Origin: Lathyrus oleraceus
Taxonomy: Eukaryota > Streptophyta > Magnoliopsida > Fabales > Fabaceae
DNA length: 64,000 nucleotides
Direction of reading: 5' to 3'
Assembly: GCF_024323335.1 (NCBI RefSeq)
Contig: NC_066581.1
Location: 178,491,330-178,555,329, forward strand
The translations under genes and the position numbers were made by a program. Of this stretch, positions 44,901 through 59,900 are shown in pieces. The notes under the pieces are model-generated. The model did not search any database. It had not been told where the DNA came from and was given only the letters and a program-made list of their open reading frames with translations. Each line of letters begins with the position of its first letter. The stretch's first letter is position 1.

Positions 44901-47900
44901 AAACACATCACAAGTAGTGTCTCAGTGATCCTCAACTTAGTCAGATGACTTGACTGGTCAACTTCTCAAGGCCAAACTTCAAATCTTGATGAATGAATGA
45001 TTGAGGATCCTCACATAAGCTCGTATATGAAAAAAAATAATGAATGAAAGAACTTCACTTGATTAATTTTGATCATAGGTTGAGGTTGCTTCATGGGCAA
45101 GGCACAATCAATGCACAGTTGAATTAGGGTTTCCTTGGGAAACAATCCTCAAGCCCTTTGGGTTATCTTAATCAAATTGGCAAATTGAGATACTTGGGAG
45201 CCATATATGATGATTAGGAGCTTTGTGAACCATTGTCATGCTTTTTCTCATCTTCATCTAGCCACTTCATTGAGCTTAGGAGCTTCCTAGGAGCATGGGA
45301 GCACATGATCACTTAAGCTTCAAAACAAAAAGAGTTAGTGACATATTTTTGTGCTTTTGGTTAGTAAAAAAAATAGGAAAAGCAATAATATACAATACAA
45401 GCATGCTTGGTGGTCTCAAACCACTCACACAAGTCTCATCCCTAGGGTAAAGGAGCCACACATGCTATGATCCTTAAGGCAATGCACTGAGCAATGATAT
45501 GATGCCATGAGGGATCTTAGGGTCAAACTTAGGGTCTTACAACTACATCTGATACATCATTGAAGATCCCTTTGAGTTCATCTGCAACATGATCATTGTG
45601 AAGCTGTTATTTTGAACCTGTGACTTGTGGAATTCATCTGCTACATGGGCTATCTTGGAGAAGATCATGGAGTGGCTAAGCTTGGATGTGGCTGTCTTTA
45701 TTTTATGCCTTGCTCTTCAATATTGATATAATATGAATTGTGTGTTGCTTAATTCTAAATGTCCAAGGGAATTTGAGTTTCTATAGGACATTCTTGTCTA
45801 TTGGATTGCTATCCATTGGTCAGATCTTTTCAACTCTTAACTTTTAATTTTGTGCTTAGGATTAGTGTTTTCATATCCTCCCCACTTCTTAAATTTCAAA
45901 ACCTCTCCCTCCTTTTAAAAAATCTTCTTTGCTTGTACTAATTTTGTTTTAAACTTTGACCACTTTGCAAACTAGAAACTTTGGCATTATGCCATTGCAT
46001 TTTCACTTTTTTTCTTAATAACTTGTAAATAGTCTTTATTATACTTGACTTAAACTTTCAAAAAGCCAAAAATAATTAACCAATTCAAACCATTTTAAGG
46101 CCTTTGTGCCTTTCAAACTTAAATTTTGTTAAAAGCAATGCATTTACTTTGAAATTTATACCACGAACTACGAGGTTTTGATCCCTCATTTTTATGTTGG
46201 TACGTAGGCACAAATCCGAAGGTCTTGTCAAACACAAAAATATAATTAATGAATTCTTTTCTCATCCCCTCATTCTATTTGTTTCTAAATATCATTTTGT
46301 ACAAAAATACACATGCACAAAAAAAAGGGCTCCGTAGGAGTAACTAGGACACTTTGGGTGCTAATACCTTCCCTCTGTCGATGAGAGGGAAGGTATTAGG
46401 TCCAAAGTGACCTATAATGTTTTGTATTATCACATGTGTTTCTTCTAGGATTATGAAATTTTGTCCAACATAACATTTGAATTAGACATCTTAAAATTTC
46501 CAATGCATTTGATATCACCTCAAAATCATAAAAATTAAGGAAGTTAGGTCCTTAGGAAGTTGACCGAAAATTAGGGTTTCAGTCAAAATGACCTATAATG
46601 TTTTGAAATGAATGATGACCTTCCAAGTTTCAAATGGATTGTTTATGAACACAAAGGTTGTTCATATTATTTTTAAGAACATTTTTTATCTTGGGGTCAT
46701 CTTGATTTGACAAACACATCACAAGTTGTGTCTCAGTGATCCTCAACGTAGTCAGATGACTTGACTGGTCAACTTCTCAAGGCCAAACTTCAAATCTTGA
46801 TGAATGAATGATTGAGGATCCTCACATAAGCTCGTATATGAAAAAAAATAATGAATGAAAGAACTTCACTTGATTAATTTTGATCATAGGTTGAGGTTGC
46901 TTCATGGGCAAGGCACAATCAATGCACAGTTGAATTAGGGTTTCCTTGGTAAACAATCCTCAAGCCCTTTGGGTTATCTTAATGAAATTGGAAAATTGAG
47001 ATACTTGGGAGCCATATATGATGATTAGGAGCTTTGTGAACCATTGTCATGCTTTTTCTCATCTTCATCTAGCCACTTCATTGAGCTTAGGAGCTTCCTA
47101 GGAGCATGGGAGCACATGATCACTTAAGCTTCAAAACAAAAGGAAGTTAGTGACATATTTTTGTGCTTTTGGTTAGTAAAAAAAATAGGAAAAGCAATAA
47201 TATACAATACAAGCATGCTTGGTGGTCTCAAACCACTCACACAAGTCTCATCCCTAGGGTAAAGGAGCCACACATGCTATGATCCTTAAGGCAATGCACT
47301 GAGCAATGATATGATGCCATGAGGGATCTTAGGGTCAAACTTAGGGTCTTACAACTACATATGATACATCATTGAAGATCCCTTTGAGTTCATCTGCAAC
47401 ATGATCATTGTGAAGCTGTTATTTTGAACCTGTGACTTGTGGAATTCATCTGCTACATGGGCTATCTTGGAGAAGATCATGGAGTGGCTAAGCTTGGATG
47501 TGGCTGTCTTTATTTTATGCCTTGCTCTTCAATATTGATATAATATGAATTGTGTGTTGCTTGATTCTAAATGTCCAAGGGAATTTGGGTTTCTATAGGA
47601 CATTCTTGTCTATTGGATTGCTATCCATTGGTCAGATCTTTTCAACTCTTAACTTTTAATTTTGTGCTTAGGATTAGTCTTTTCATCTCCTCCCCACTTC
47701 TTAAATTTCAAAACCTCTCCCTCCTTTTAAAAAATCTTCTTTGCTTGTACTAATTTTGTTTTAAACTTTGACCACTTTGCAAACTAGAAACTTTGGCATT
47801 ATGCCATTGCATTTTCACTTTTTTTCTTAATAACTTGTAAATAGTCTTTATTATACTTGACTTAAACTTTCAAAAGCCAAAAATAATTAACCAATTCAAA

Positions 47901-50900
47901 CCATTTTAAGGCCTTTGTGCCTTTCAAACTTAAATTTTGTTAAAAGCAATGCATTTACTTTGAAATTTATACCACGAACTACGAGGTTTTGATCCCTCAT
48001 TTTTATGTTGGTACGTAGGCACAAATCCGAAGGTCTTGTCAAACACAAAATATAATTAATGAATTCTTTTCTCATCCCTCATTCTATTTGTTTCTAAATA
48101 TCATTTTGTACAAAAACACATATGCACAAAAAAAAGGGCTCCGTAGGAGTAACTAGGACACTTTGGGTGCTAATACCTTCCCTCTGTGGATGAGAGGGAA
48201 GGTATTAGGTCCAAAGTGACCTATAATGTTTTGTATTATCACATGTGTTTCTTCTAGGATTATGAAATTTTGTCCAACATAACATTTGAAGTAGACATCT
48301 TAAAATTTCCAATGCATTTGGTATCACCTCAAAATCATAAAAATTAAGGAAGTTAGGTCCTTAGGAAGTTGACCGAAAATTAGGGTTTCAGTCAAAATGA
48401 CCTATAATGTTTTGAAATGAATGATGACCTTCCAAGTTTCAAATGGATTGTTTATGAACACAAAGGTTGTTCATATTATTTTTAAGAACATTTTTTATCT
48501 TGGGGTCATCTTGATTTGACAAACACATCACAAGTTGTGTCTCAGTGATCCTCAACTTAGTCAGATGACTTGACTGGTCAACTTCTCAAGGCCAAACTTC
48601 AAATCTTGATGAATGAATGATTGAGGATCCTCACATAAGCTCGTATATGAAAAAAAATAATGAATGAAAGAACTTCACTTGATTAATTTTGATCATAGGT
48701 TGAGGTTGCTTCATGGGCAAGGCACAATCAATGCACAGTTGAATTAGGGTTTCCTTGGGAAACAATCCTCAAGCCCTTTGGGTTATCTTAATCAAATTGG
48801 CAAATTGAGATACTTGGGAGCCATATATGATGATTAGGAGCTTTGTGAACCATTGTCATGCTTTTTCTCATCTTCATCTAGCCACTTCATTGAGCTTAGG
48901 AGCTTCCTAGGAGCATGGGAGCACATGATCACTTAAGCTTCAAAACAAAAAGAGTTAGTGACATATTTTTGTGCTTTTGGTTAGTAAAAAAAATAGGAAA
49001 AGCAATAATATACAATACAAGCATGCTTGGTGGTCTCAAACCACTCACACAAGTCTCATCCCTAGGGTAAAGGAGCCACACATGCTATGATCCTTAAGGC
49101 AATGCACTGAGCAATGATATGATGCCATGAGGGATCTTAGGGTCAAACTTAGGGTCTTACAACTACATCTGATACATCATTGAAGATCCCTTTGAGTTCA
49201 TCTGCAACATGATCATTGTGAAGCTGTTATTTTGAACCTGTGACTTGTGGAATTCATCTGCTACATGGGCTATCTTGGAGAAGATCATGGAGTGGCTAAG
49301 CTTGGATGTGGCTGTCTTTATTTTATGCCTTGCTCTTCAATATTGATATAATATGAATTGTGTGTTGCTTGATTCTAAATGTCCAAGGGAATTTGGGTTT
49401 CTATAGGACATTCATGTCTATTGGATTGCTATCCATTGGTCAGATCTTTTCAACTCTTAACTTTTAATTTTGTGCTTAGGATTAGTCTTTTCATCTCCTC
49501 CCCACTTCTTAAATTTCAAAACCTCTCCCTCCTTTTAAAAAATCTTCTTTGCTTGTACTAATTTTGTTTTAAACTTTGACCACTTTGCAAACTAGAAACT
49601 TTGGCATTATGCCGTTGCATTTTCACTTTTTTTCTTAATAACTTGTAAATAGTCTTTATTATACTTGACTTAAACTTTCAAAAAGCCAAAAACAATTAAC
49701 CAATTCAAACCATTTTTAGGCCTTTGTGCCTTTCAAACTTAAATTTTGTTAAAAGCAATGCATTTACTTTGAAATTTATACCACGAACTACGAGGTTTTG
49801 ATCCCTCATTTTTATGTTGGTACGTAGGCACAAATCCGAAGGTCTTGTCAAACACAAAAATATAATTAATGAATTCTTTTCTCATCCCCTCATTCTATTT
49901 GTTTCTAAGTATCATTTTGTACAAAAACACATATGCACAAAAAAAAGGGCTCCGTAGGAGTAACTAGGACACTTTGGGTGCTAATACCTTCCCTCTGTGG
50001 ATGAGAGGGAAGGTATTGGGTCCAAAGTGACCTATAATGTTTTGTATTATCACATGTGTTTCTTCTAGGATTATGAAATTTTGTCCAACATAACATTTGA
50101 AGTAGACATCTTAAAATTTCCAATGCATTTGGTATCACCTCAAAATCATAAAAATTAAGGAAGTTAGGTCCTTAGGAAGTTGACCGAAAATTAGGTTTTC
50201 AGTCAAAATGACCTATAATGTTTGAAATGAATGATGACCTTCCAAGTTTAAAATGGATTTTTTATGAACACAAAGGTTGTTCATATTATTTTTAAGAACA
50301 TTTTTTATCTTGGGGTCATCTTGATTTGACAAACACATCACAAGTTGTGTCTCAGTGATCCTCAACTTAGTCAGATGACTTGACTGGTCAACTTCTCAAG
50401 GCCAAACTTCAAATCTTGATGAATGAATGATTGAGGATCCTCACATAAGCTCGTATATGAAAAAAAATAATGAATGAAAGAACTTCACTTGATTAATTTT
50501 AATCATAGGTTGAGGTTGCTTCATGGGCAAGGCACAATCAATGCACAGTTGAATTAGGGTTTCCTTGGGAAACAATCCTCAAGCCCTTTGGGTTATCTTA
50601 ATCAAATTGGCAAATTGAGATACTTGGGAGCCATATATGATGATTAGGAGCTTTGTGAACCATTGTCATGCTTTTTCTCATCTTCATCTAGCCACTTCAT
50701 TGAGCTTAGGAGCTTCCTAGGAGCATGGGAGCACATGATCACTTAAGCTTCAAAACAAAAAGAGTTAGTGACATATTTTTGTGCTTTTGGTTAGTAAAAA
50801 AAATAGGAAAAGCAATAATATACAATACAAGCATGCTTGGTGGTCTCAAACCACTCACACAAGTCTCATCCCTAGGGTAAAGGAGCCACACATGCTATGA

Positions 50901-53900
50901 TCCTTAAGGCAATGCACTGAGCAATGATATGATGCCATGAGGGATCTTAGGGTCAAACTTAGGGTCTTACAACTACATCTGATACATCATTGAAGATCCC
51001 TTTGAGTTCATCTGCAACATGATCATTGTGAAGCTGTTATTTTGAACCTGTGACTTGTGGAATTCATCTGCTACATGGGCTATCTTGGAGAAGATCATGG
51101 AGTGGCTAAGCTTGGATGTGGCTGTCTTTATTTTATGCCTTGCTCTTCAATATTGATATAATATGAATTGTGTGTTGCTTGATTCTAAATGTCCAAGGGA
51201 ATTTGGGTTTCTATAGGACATTCTTGTCTATTGGATTGCTATCCATTGGTCAGATCTTTTCAACTCTTAACTTTTAATTTTGTGCTTAGGATTAGTCTTT
51301 TCATCTCCTCCCCACTTCTTAAATTTCAAAACCTCTCCCTCCTTTTAAAAATCTTCTTTGCTTGTACTAAGTTTGTTTTAAACTTTGACCACTTTGCAAA
51401 CTAGAAACTTTGGCATTATGCCATTGCATTTTCACTTTTTTTCTTAATAACTTGTAAATAGTCTTTATTATACTTGACTTAAACTTTCAAAAAGCCAAAA
51501 TAATTAACCAATTCAAACCATTTTTAGGCCTTTGTGCCTTTCAAACTTAAATTTTGTTAAAAGCAATGCATTTACTTTGAAATTTATACCACGAACTACG
51601 AGGTTTTGATCCCTCATTTTTATGTTGGTACGAAGGCACAAATCCGAAGGTCTTGTCAAACACAAAAATATAATTAATGAATTCTTTTCTCATCCCCTCA
51701 TTCTATTTGTTTCTAAATATCATTTTGTACAAAAACACATATGCACAAAAAAAGGGCTCCGTAGGAGTAACTAGGACACTTTGGGTGCTAATACCTTCCC
51801 TCTGTGGATGAGAGGGAAGGTATTGGGTCCAAAGTGACCTATAATGTTTTGTATTATCACATGTGTTTCTTCTAGGATTATGAAATTTTGTCCAACATAA
51901 CATTTGAAGTAGACATCTTAAAATTTCCAATGCATTTGGTATCACCTCAAAATCATAAAAATTAAGGAAGTTAGGTCCTTAGGAAGTTGACCGAAAATTA
52001 GGGTTTCAGTCAAAATGACCTATAATGTTTTGAAATGAATGATGACCTTCCAAGTTTCAAATGGATTTTTTATGAACACAAAGGTTGTTCATATTATTTT
52101 TAAAAACATTTTAGATCTTGGGGTCATCTTGATTTGACAAACACATCACAAGTTGTGTCTCAGTGATCCTCAACTTAGTCAGATGACTTGACTGGTCAAC
52201 TTCTCAAGGCCAAACTTCAAATCTTGATGAATGAATGATTGAGGATCCTCACATAAACTCGTATATGAAAAAAAATAATGAATGAAAGAACTTCACTTGA
52301 TTAATTTTGATCATAGGTTGAGGTTGCTTCATGGGCAAGGCACAATCAATGCACAGTTGAATTAGGGTTTCCTTGGGAAACAATCCTCAAGCCCTTTGGG
52401 TTATCTTAATCAAATTGGCAAATTGAGATACTTGGGAGCCATATATGATGATTAGGAGCTTTGTGAACCATTGTCATGCTTTTTCTCATCTTCATCTAGC
52501 CACTTCATTGAGCTTAGGAGCTTCCTAGGAGCATGGGAGCACATGATCACTTAAGCTTCAAAACAAAAAGAGTTAGTGACATATTTTTGTGCTTTTGGTT
52601 AGTAAAAAAAATAGGAAAAGCAATAATATACAATACAAGCATGCTTGGTGGTCTCAAACCACTCACACAAGTCTCATCCTTAGGGTAAAGGAGCCACACA
52701 TGCTATGATCCTTAAGGCAATGCACTGAGCAATGATATGATGCCATGAGGGATCTTAGGGTCAAACTTAGGGTCTTACAACTACATCTGATACATCATTG
52801 AAGATCCCTTTGAGTTCATCTGCAACATGATCATTGTGAAGCTGTTATTTTGAACCTGTGACTTGTGGAATTCATCTGCTACATGGGCTATCTTGGAGAA
52901 GATCATGGAGTGGCTAAGCTTGGATGTGGCTGTCTTTATTTTATGCCTTGCTCTTCCCATATTGATATAATATGAATTGTGTGTTGCTTGATTCTAAATG
53001 TCCAAGGGAATTTGGGTTTCTATAGGACATTCTTGTCTATTGGATTGCTATCCATTGGTCAGATCTTTTCAACTCTTAACTTTTAATTTTGTGCTTAGGA
53101 TTAGTCTTTTCATCTCCTCCCCACTTCTTAAATTTCAAAACCTCTCCCTCCTTTTAAAAAATCTTATTTGCTTGTACTAATTTTGTTTTAAACTTTGACC
53201 ACTTTGTAAACTAGAAACTTTGGCATTATGCCATTGCATTTTCACTTTTTTTCTTAATAACTTGTAAATAGTCTTTATTATACTTGACTTAAACTTTCAA
53301 AAAGCGAAAAATAATTAACCAATTCAAACCATTTTTAGGCCTTTGTGCCTTTCAAACTTAAATTTTGTTAAAAGCAATGCATTTACTTTGAAATTTATAC
53401 CACGAACTACGAGGTTTTGATCCCTCATTTTTATGTTGGTACGAAGGCACAAATCCGAAGGTCTTGTCAAACACAAAAATATAATTAATGAATTCTTTTC
53501 TCATCCCCTCATTCTATTTGTTTCTAAATATCATTTTGTACAAAAACACATATGCACAAAAAAAAGGGCTCCGTAGGAGTAACTAGGACACTTTGGGTGC
53601 TAATACCTTCCCTCTGTGGATGAGAGGGAAGGTATTGGGTCCAAAGTGACCTATAATGTTTTGTATTATCACATGTGTTTCTTCTAGGATTATGAAATTT
53701 TGTCCAACATAACATTTGAAGTAGACATCTTAAAATTTCCAATGCATTTGGTATCACCTCAAAATCATAAAAATTAAGGAAGTTAGGTCCTTAGGAAGTT
53801 GACCGAAAATTAGGGTTTCAGTCAAAATGACCTATAATGTTTTGAAATGAATGATGACCTTCCAAGTTTAAAATGGATTTTTTATGAACACAAAGGTTGT

Positions 53901-56900
53901 TCATATTATTTTTAAGAACATTTTTTATCTTGGGGTCATCTTGATTTGACAAACACATCACAAGTTGTGTCTCAGTGATCCTCAACTTAGTCAGATGACT
54001 TGACTGGTCAACTTCTCAAGGCCAAATTTCAAATCTTGATGAATGAATGATTGAGGATCCTCACATAAGCTCGTATATGAAAACAAATAATGAATGAAAG
54101 AACTTCACTTGATTAATTTTGATCATAGGTTGAGGTTGCTTCATACAATCAATGCACAGTTGAATTAGGGTTTCCTTGGGAAACAATCCTCAAGCCCTTT
54201 GGGTTATCTTAATCAAATTGGCAAATTGAGATACTTGGGAGCCATATATGATGATTAGGAGCTTTGTGAACCATTGTCATGCTTTTTCTCATCTTCATCT
54301 AGCCACTTCATTGAGCTTAGGAGCTTCCTAGGAGCATGGGAGCACATGATCATTTAAGCTTCAAAACAAAAAGAGTTAGTGACATATTTTTGTGCTTTTG
54401 GTTAGTAAAAAAAATAGGAAAAGCAATAATATACAATACAAGCATGCTTGGTGGTCTCAAACCACTCACACAAGTCTCATCCCTAGGGTAAAGGAGCCAC
54501 ACATGCTATGATCCTTAAGGCAATGCACTGAGCAATGATATGATGCCATGAGGGATCTTAGGGTCAAACTTAGGGTCTTACAACTACATCTGATACATCA
54601 TTGAAGATCCCTTTGAGTTCATCTGCAACATGATCATTGTGAAGCTGTTATTTTGAACCTGTGACTTGTGGAATTCATCTGCTACATGGGCTATCTTGGA
54701 GAAGATCATGGAGTGGCTAAGCTTGGATGTGGCTGTCTTTATTTTATGCCTTGCTCTTCATATTGATATAATATGAATTGTGTGTTGCTTGATTCTAAAT
54801 GTCCAAGGGAATTTGGGTTTCTATAGGACATTCTTGTCTATTGGATTGCTATCCATTGGTCAGATCTTTTCAACTCTTAACTTTTAATTTTGTGCTTAGG
54901 ATTAGTCTTTTCATCTCCTCCCCACTTCTTAAATTTCAAAACCTCTCCCTCCTTTTAAAAATCTTCTTTGCTTGTACTAATTTTGTTTTAAACTTTGACC
55001 ACTTTGCAAACTAGAAACTTTGGCATTATGCCATTGCATTTTGACTTTTTTTCTTAATAACTTGTAAATAGTCTTTATTATACTTGACTTAAACTTTCAA
55101 AAAGCCAAAAACAATTAACCAATTCAAACCATTTTTAGGCCTTTGTGCCTTTCAAACTTAAATTTTGTTAAAAGCAATGCATTTACTTTGAAATTTATAC
55201 CACGAACTACGAGGTTTTGATCCCTCATTTTTATGTTGGTACGTAGGCACAAATCCGAAGGTCTTGTCAAACACAAAAATATAATTAATGAATTCTTTTC
55301 TCATCCCCTCATTCTATTTGTTTCTAAATATCATTTTGTACAAAAACACATATGCACAAAAAAAAGGGCTCCGTAGGAGTAACTAGGACACTTTGGGTGC
55401 TAATACCTTCCCTCTGTGGATGAGAGGGAAGGTATTGGGTCCAAAGTGACCTATAATGTTTTGTATTATCACATGTGTTTCTTCTAGGATTATGAAATTT
55501 TGTCCAACATAACATTTGAAGTAGACATCTTAAAATTTCCAATGCATTTGGTATCACCTCAAAATCATAAAAATTAAGGAAGTTAGGTCCTTAGGAAGTT
55601 GACCGAAAATTAGGGTTTCAGTCAAAATGACCTATAATGTTTTGAAATGAATGATGACCTTCCAAGTTTCAAATGGATTTTTTATGAACACAAAGGTTGT
55701 TCATATTATTTTTAAGAACATTTTTTATCTTGGGGTCATCTTGATTTGACAAACACATCACAAGTTGTGTCTCAGTGATCCTCAACTTAGTCAGATGACT
55801 TGACTGGTCAACTTCTCAAGGCCAAACTTCAAATCTTGATGAATGAATGATTGAGGATCCTCACATAAGCTCGTATATGAAAAAAAATAATGAATGAAAG
55901 AACTTCACTTGATTAATTTTGATCATAGGTTGAGGTTGCTTCATGGGCAAGGCACAATCAATGCACAGTTGAATTAGGGTTTCCTTGGGAAACAATCCTC
56001 AAGCCCTTTGGGTTATCTTAATCAAATTGGCAAATTGAGATACTTGGGAGCCATATATGATGATTAGGAGCTTTGTGAACCATTGTCATGCTTTTTCTCA
56101 TCTTCATCTAGCCACTTCATTGAGCTTAGGAGCTTCCTAGGAGCATGGGAGCACATGATCACTTAAGCTTCAAAACAAAAAGAGTTAGTGACATATTTTT
56201 GTGCTTTTGGTTAGTAAAAAAATAGGAAAAGCAATAATATACAATACAAGCATGCTTGGTGGTCTCAAACCACTCACACAAGTCTCATCCCTAGGGTAAA
56301 GGAGCCACACATGCTATGATCCTTAAGGCAATGCACTGAGCAATGATATGATGCCATGAGGGATCTTAGGGTCAAACTTAGGGTCTTACAACTACATCTG
56401 ATACATCATTGAAGATCCCTTTGAGTTCATCTGCAACATGATCATTGTGAAGCTGTTATTTTGAACCTGTGACTTGTGGAATTCATCTGCTACATGGGCT
56501 ATCTTGGAGAAGATCATGGAGTGGCTAAGCTTGGATGTGGCTGTCTTTATTTTATGCCTTGCTCTTCAATATTGATATAATATGAATTGTGTGTTGCTTG
56601 ATTCTAAATGTCCAAGGGAATTTGGGTTTCTATAGGACATTCTTGTCTATTGGATTGCTATCCATTGGTCAGATCTTTTCAACTCTTAACTTTTAATTTT
56701 GTGCTTAGGATTAGTCTTTTCATCTCCTCCCCACTTCTTAAATTTCAAAACCTCTCCCTCCTTTTAAAAATCTTCTTTGCTTGTACTAAGTTTGTTTTAA
56801 ACTTTGACCACTTTGCAAACTAGAAACTTTGGCATTATGCCATTGCATTTTCACTTTTTTCTTAATAACTTGTAAATAGTCTTTATTATACTTGACTTAA

Positions 56901-59900
56901 ACTTTCAAAAAGCCAAAAATAATTAACCAATTCAAACCATTTTTAGGCCTTTGTGCCTTTCAAACTTAAATTTTGTTAAAAGCAATGCATTTACTTTGAA
57001 ATTATACCACGAACTACGAGGTTTTGATCCCTCATTTTTATGTTGGTACGAAGGCACAAATCCGAAGGTCTTGTCAAACACAAAAATATAATTAATGAAT
57101 TCTTTTCTCATCCCCTCATTCTATTTGTTTGTAAATATCATTTTGTACATAAACACATATGCACACAAAAAAGGGCTCCGTAGGAGTAACTAGGACACTT
57201 TGGGTGCTAATACCTTCCCTCTGTGGATGAGAGGGAAGGTATTAGGTCCAAAGTGACCTATAATGTTTTGTATTATCACATGTGTTTCTTCTAGGATTAT
57301 GAAATTTTGTCCAACATAACATTTGAAGTAGACATCTTAAAATTTCCAATGCATTTGGTCTCACCTCAAAATCATAAAAATTAAGGAAGTTAGGACCTTG
57401 GGAAGTTGACCGAAAATTAGGGTTTCAGTCAAAATGACCTATAATGTTTTGAAATGAATGATGACCTTCCAAGTTTAAAATGGATTTTTTATGAACACAA
57501 AGGTTGTTCATATTATTTTTAAGAACATTGTTTATCTTGGGGTCATCTTCATTTGAGAAACACATCACAAGTTGTGTCTCAGTGATCCTCAGTTTAGTCA
57601 GATGACTTGACTGGTCAACTTCTCAAGGCCAAACTTCAAATCTTGATGAATGAATGATTGAGGATCCTCACATAAGCTCGTATATGAAAAAAAATAATGA
57701 ATGAAAGAACTTCACTTGATTAATTTTGATCATAGGTTGAGGTTGCTTCATGGGCAAGGCACAATCAATGCACAGTTGAATTAGGGTTTCCTTGGGAAAC
57801 AATCCTCAAGCCCTTTGGGTTATCTTAATCAAATTGGCAAATTGAGATACTTGGGAGCCATATATGATGATTAGGAGCTTTGTGAACCATTGTCATGCTT
57901 TTTCTCATCTTCATCTAGCCACTTCATTGAGCTTAGGAGCTTCCTAGGAGCATGGGAGCACATGATCACTTAAGCTTCAAAACAAAAAGAGTTAGTGACA
58001 TATTTTTGTGCTTTTGGTTAGTAAAAAAAATAGGAAAAGCAATAATATACAATACAAGCATGCTTGGTGGTCTCAAACCACTCACACAAGTCTCATCCCT
58101 AGGGTAAAGGAGCCACACATGCTATGATCCTTAAGGCAATGCACTGAGCAATGATATGATGCCATGAGGGATCTTAGGGTCAAACTTAGGGTCTTACAAC
58201 TACATCTGATACATCATTGAAGATCCCTTTGAGTTCATCTGCAACATGATCATTGTGAAGCTGTTATTTTGAACCTGTGACTTGTGGAATTCATCTGCTA
58301 CATGGGCTATCTTGGAGAAGATCATGGAGTGGCTAAGCTTGGATGTGGCTGTCTTTATTTTATGCCTTGCTCTTCAATATTGATATAATATGAATTGTGT
58401 GTTGCTTGATTCTAAATGTCCAAGGGAATTTGGGTTTCTATAGGACATTCTTGTCTATTGGATTGCTATCCATTGGTCAGATCTTTTCAACTCTTAACTT
58501 TTAATTTTGTGCTTAGGATTAGTCTTTTCATCTCCTCCCCACTTCTTAAATTTCAAAACCTCTCCCTCCTTTTAAAAAATCTTCTTTGCTTGTACTAAGT
58601 TTGTTTTAAACTTTGACCACTTTGCAAACTAGAAACTTTGGCATTATGCCATTGCATTTTCACTTTTTTTCTTAATAACTTGTAAATAGTCTTTATTATA
58701 CTTGACTTAAACTTTCAAAAAGCCAAAAATAATTAACCAATTCAAACCATTTTTAGGCCTTTGTGCCTTTCAAACTTAAATTTTGTTAAAAGCAATGCAT
58801 TTACTTTGAAATTTATACCACGAACTACGAGGTTTTGATCCCTCATTTTTATGTTGGTACGTAGGCACAAATCCGAAGGTCTTGTCAAACACAAAAATAT
58901 AATTAATGAATTCTTTTCTCATCCCCTCATTCTATTTGTTTCTAAATATCATTTTGTACAAAAACACATATGCACAAAAAAAAAGGCTCCGTAGGAGTAA
59001 CTAGGACACTTTGGGTGCTAATACCTTCCCTCTGTGGATGAGAGGGAAGGTATTAGGTCCAAAGTGACCTATAATGTTTTGTATTATCACATGTGTTTCT
59101 TCTAGGATTATGAAATTTTGTCCAACATAACATTTGAAGTAGACATCTTAAAATTTCCAATGCATTTGGTATCACCTCAAAATCATAAAAATTAAGGAAG
59201 TTAGGTCCTTAGGAAGTTGACCGAAAATTAGGGTTTCAGTCAAAATGACCTATAATGTTTTGAAATGAATGATGACCTTCCAAGTTTCAAATGGATTTTT
59301 TATGAACACAAAGTTGTTCATATTATTTTTAAGAACATTTTTTATCTTGGGGTCATCTTGATTTGACAAACACATCACAAGTTGTGTCTCAGTGATCCTC
59401 AACTTAGTCAGATGACTTGACTGGTCAACTTCTCAAGGCCAAACTTCAAATCTTGATGAATGAATGATTGAGGATCCTCACATAAGCTCGTATATGAAAA
59501 AAAATAATGAATGAAAGAACTTCACTTGATTAATTTTGATCATAGGTTGAGGTTGCTTCATGGGCAAGGCACAATCAATGCACAGTTGAATTAGGGTTTC
59601 CTTGGAAACAATCCTCAAGCCCTTTGGGTTATCTTAATCAAATTGGCAAATTGAGATACTTGGGAGCCATATATGATGATTAGGAGCTTTGTGAACCATT
59701 GTCATGCTTTTTCTCATCTTCATCTAGCCACTTCATTGAGCTTAGGAGCTTCCTAGGAGCATGGGAGCACATGATCACTTAAGCTTCAAAACAAAAAGAG
59801 TTAGTGACATATTTTTGTGCTTTTGGTTAGTAAAAAAAATAGGAAAAGCAATAATATACAATACAAGCATGCTTGGTGGTCTCAAACCACTCACACAAGT

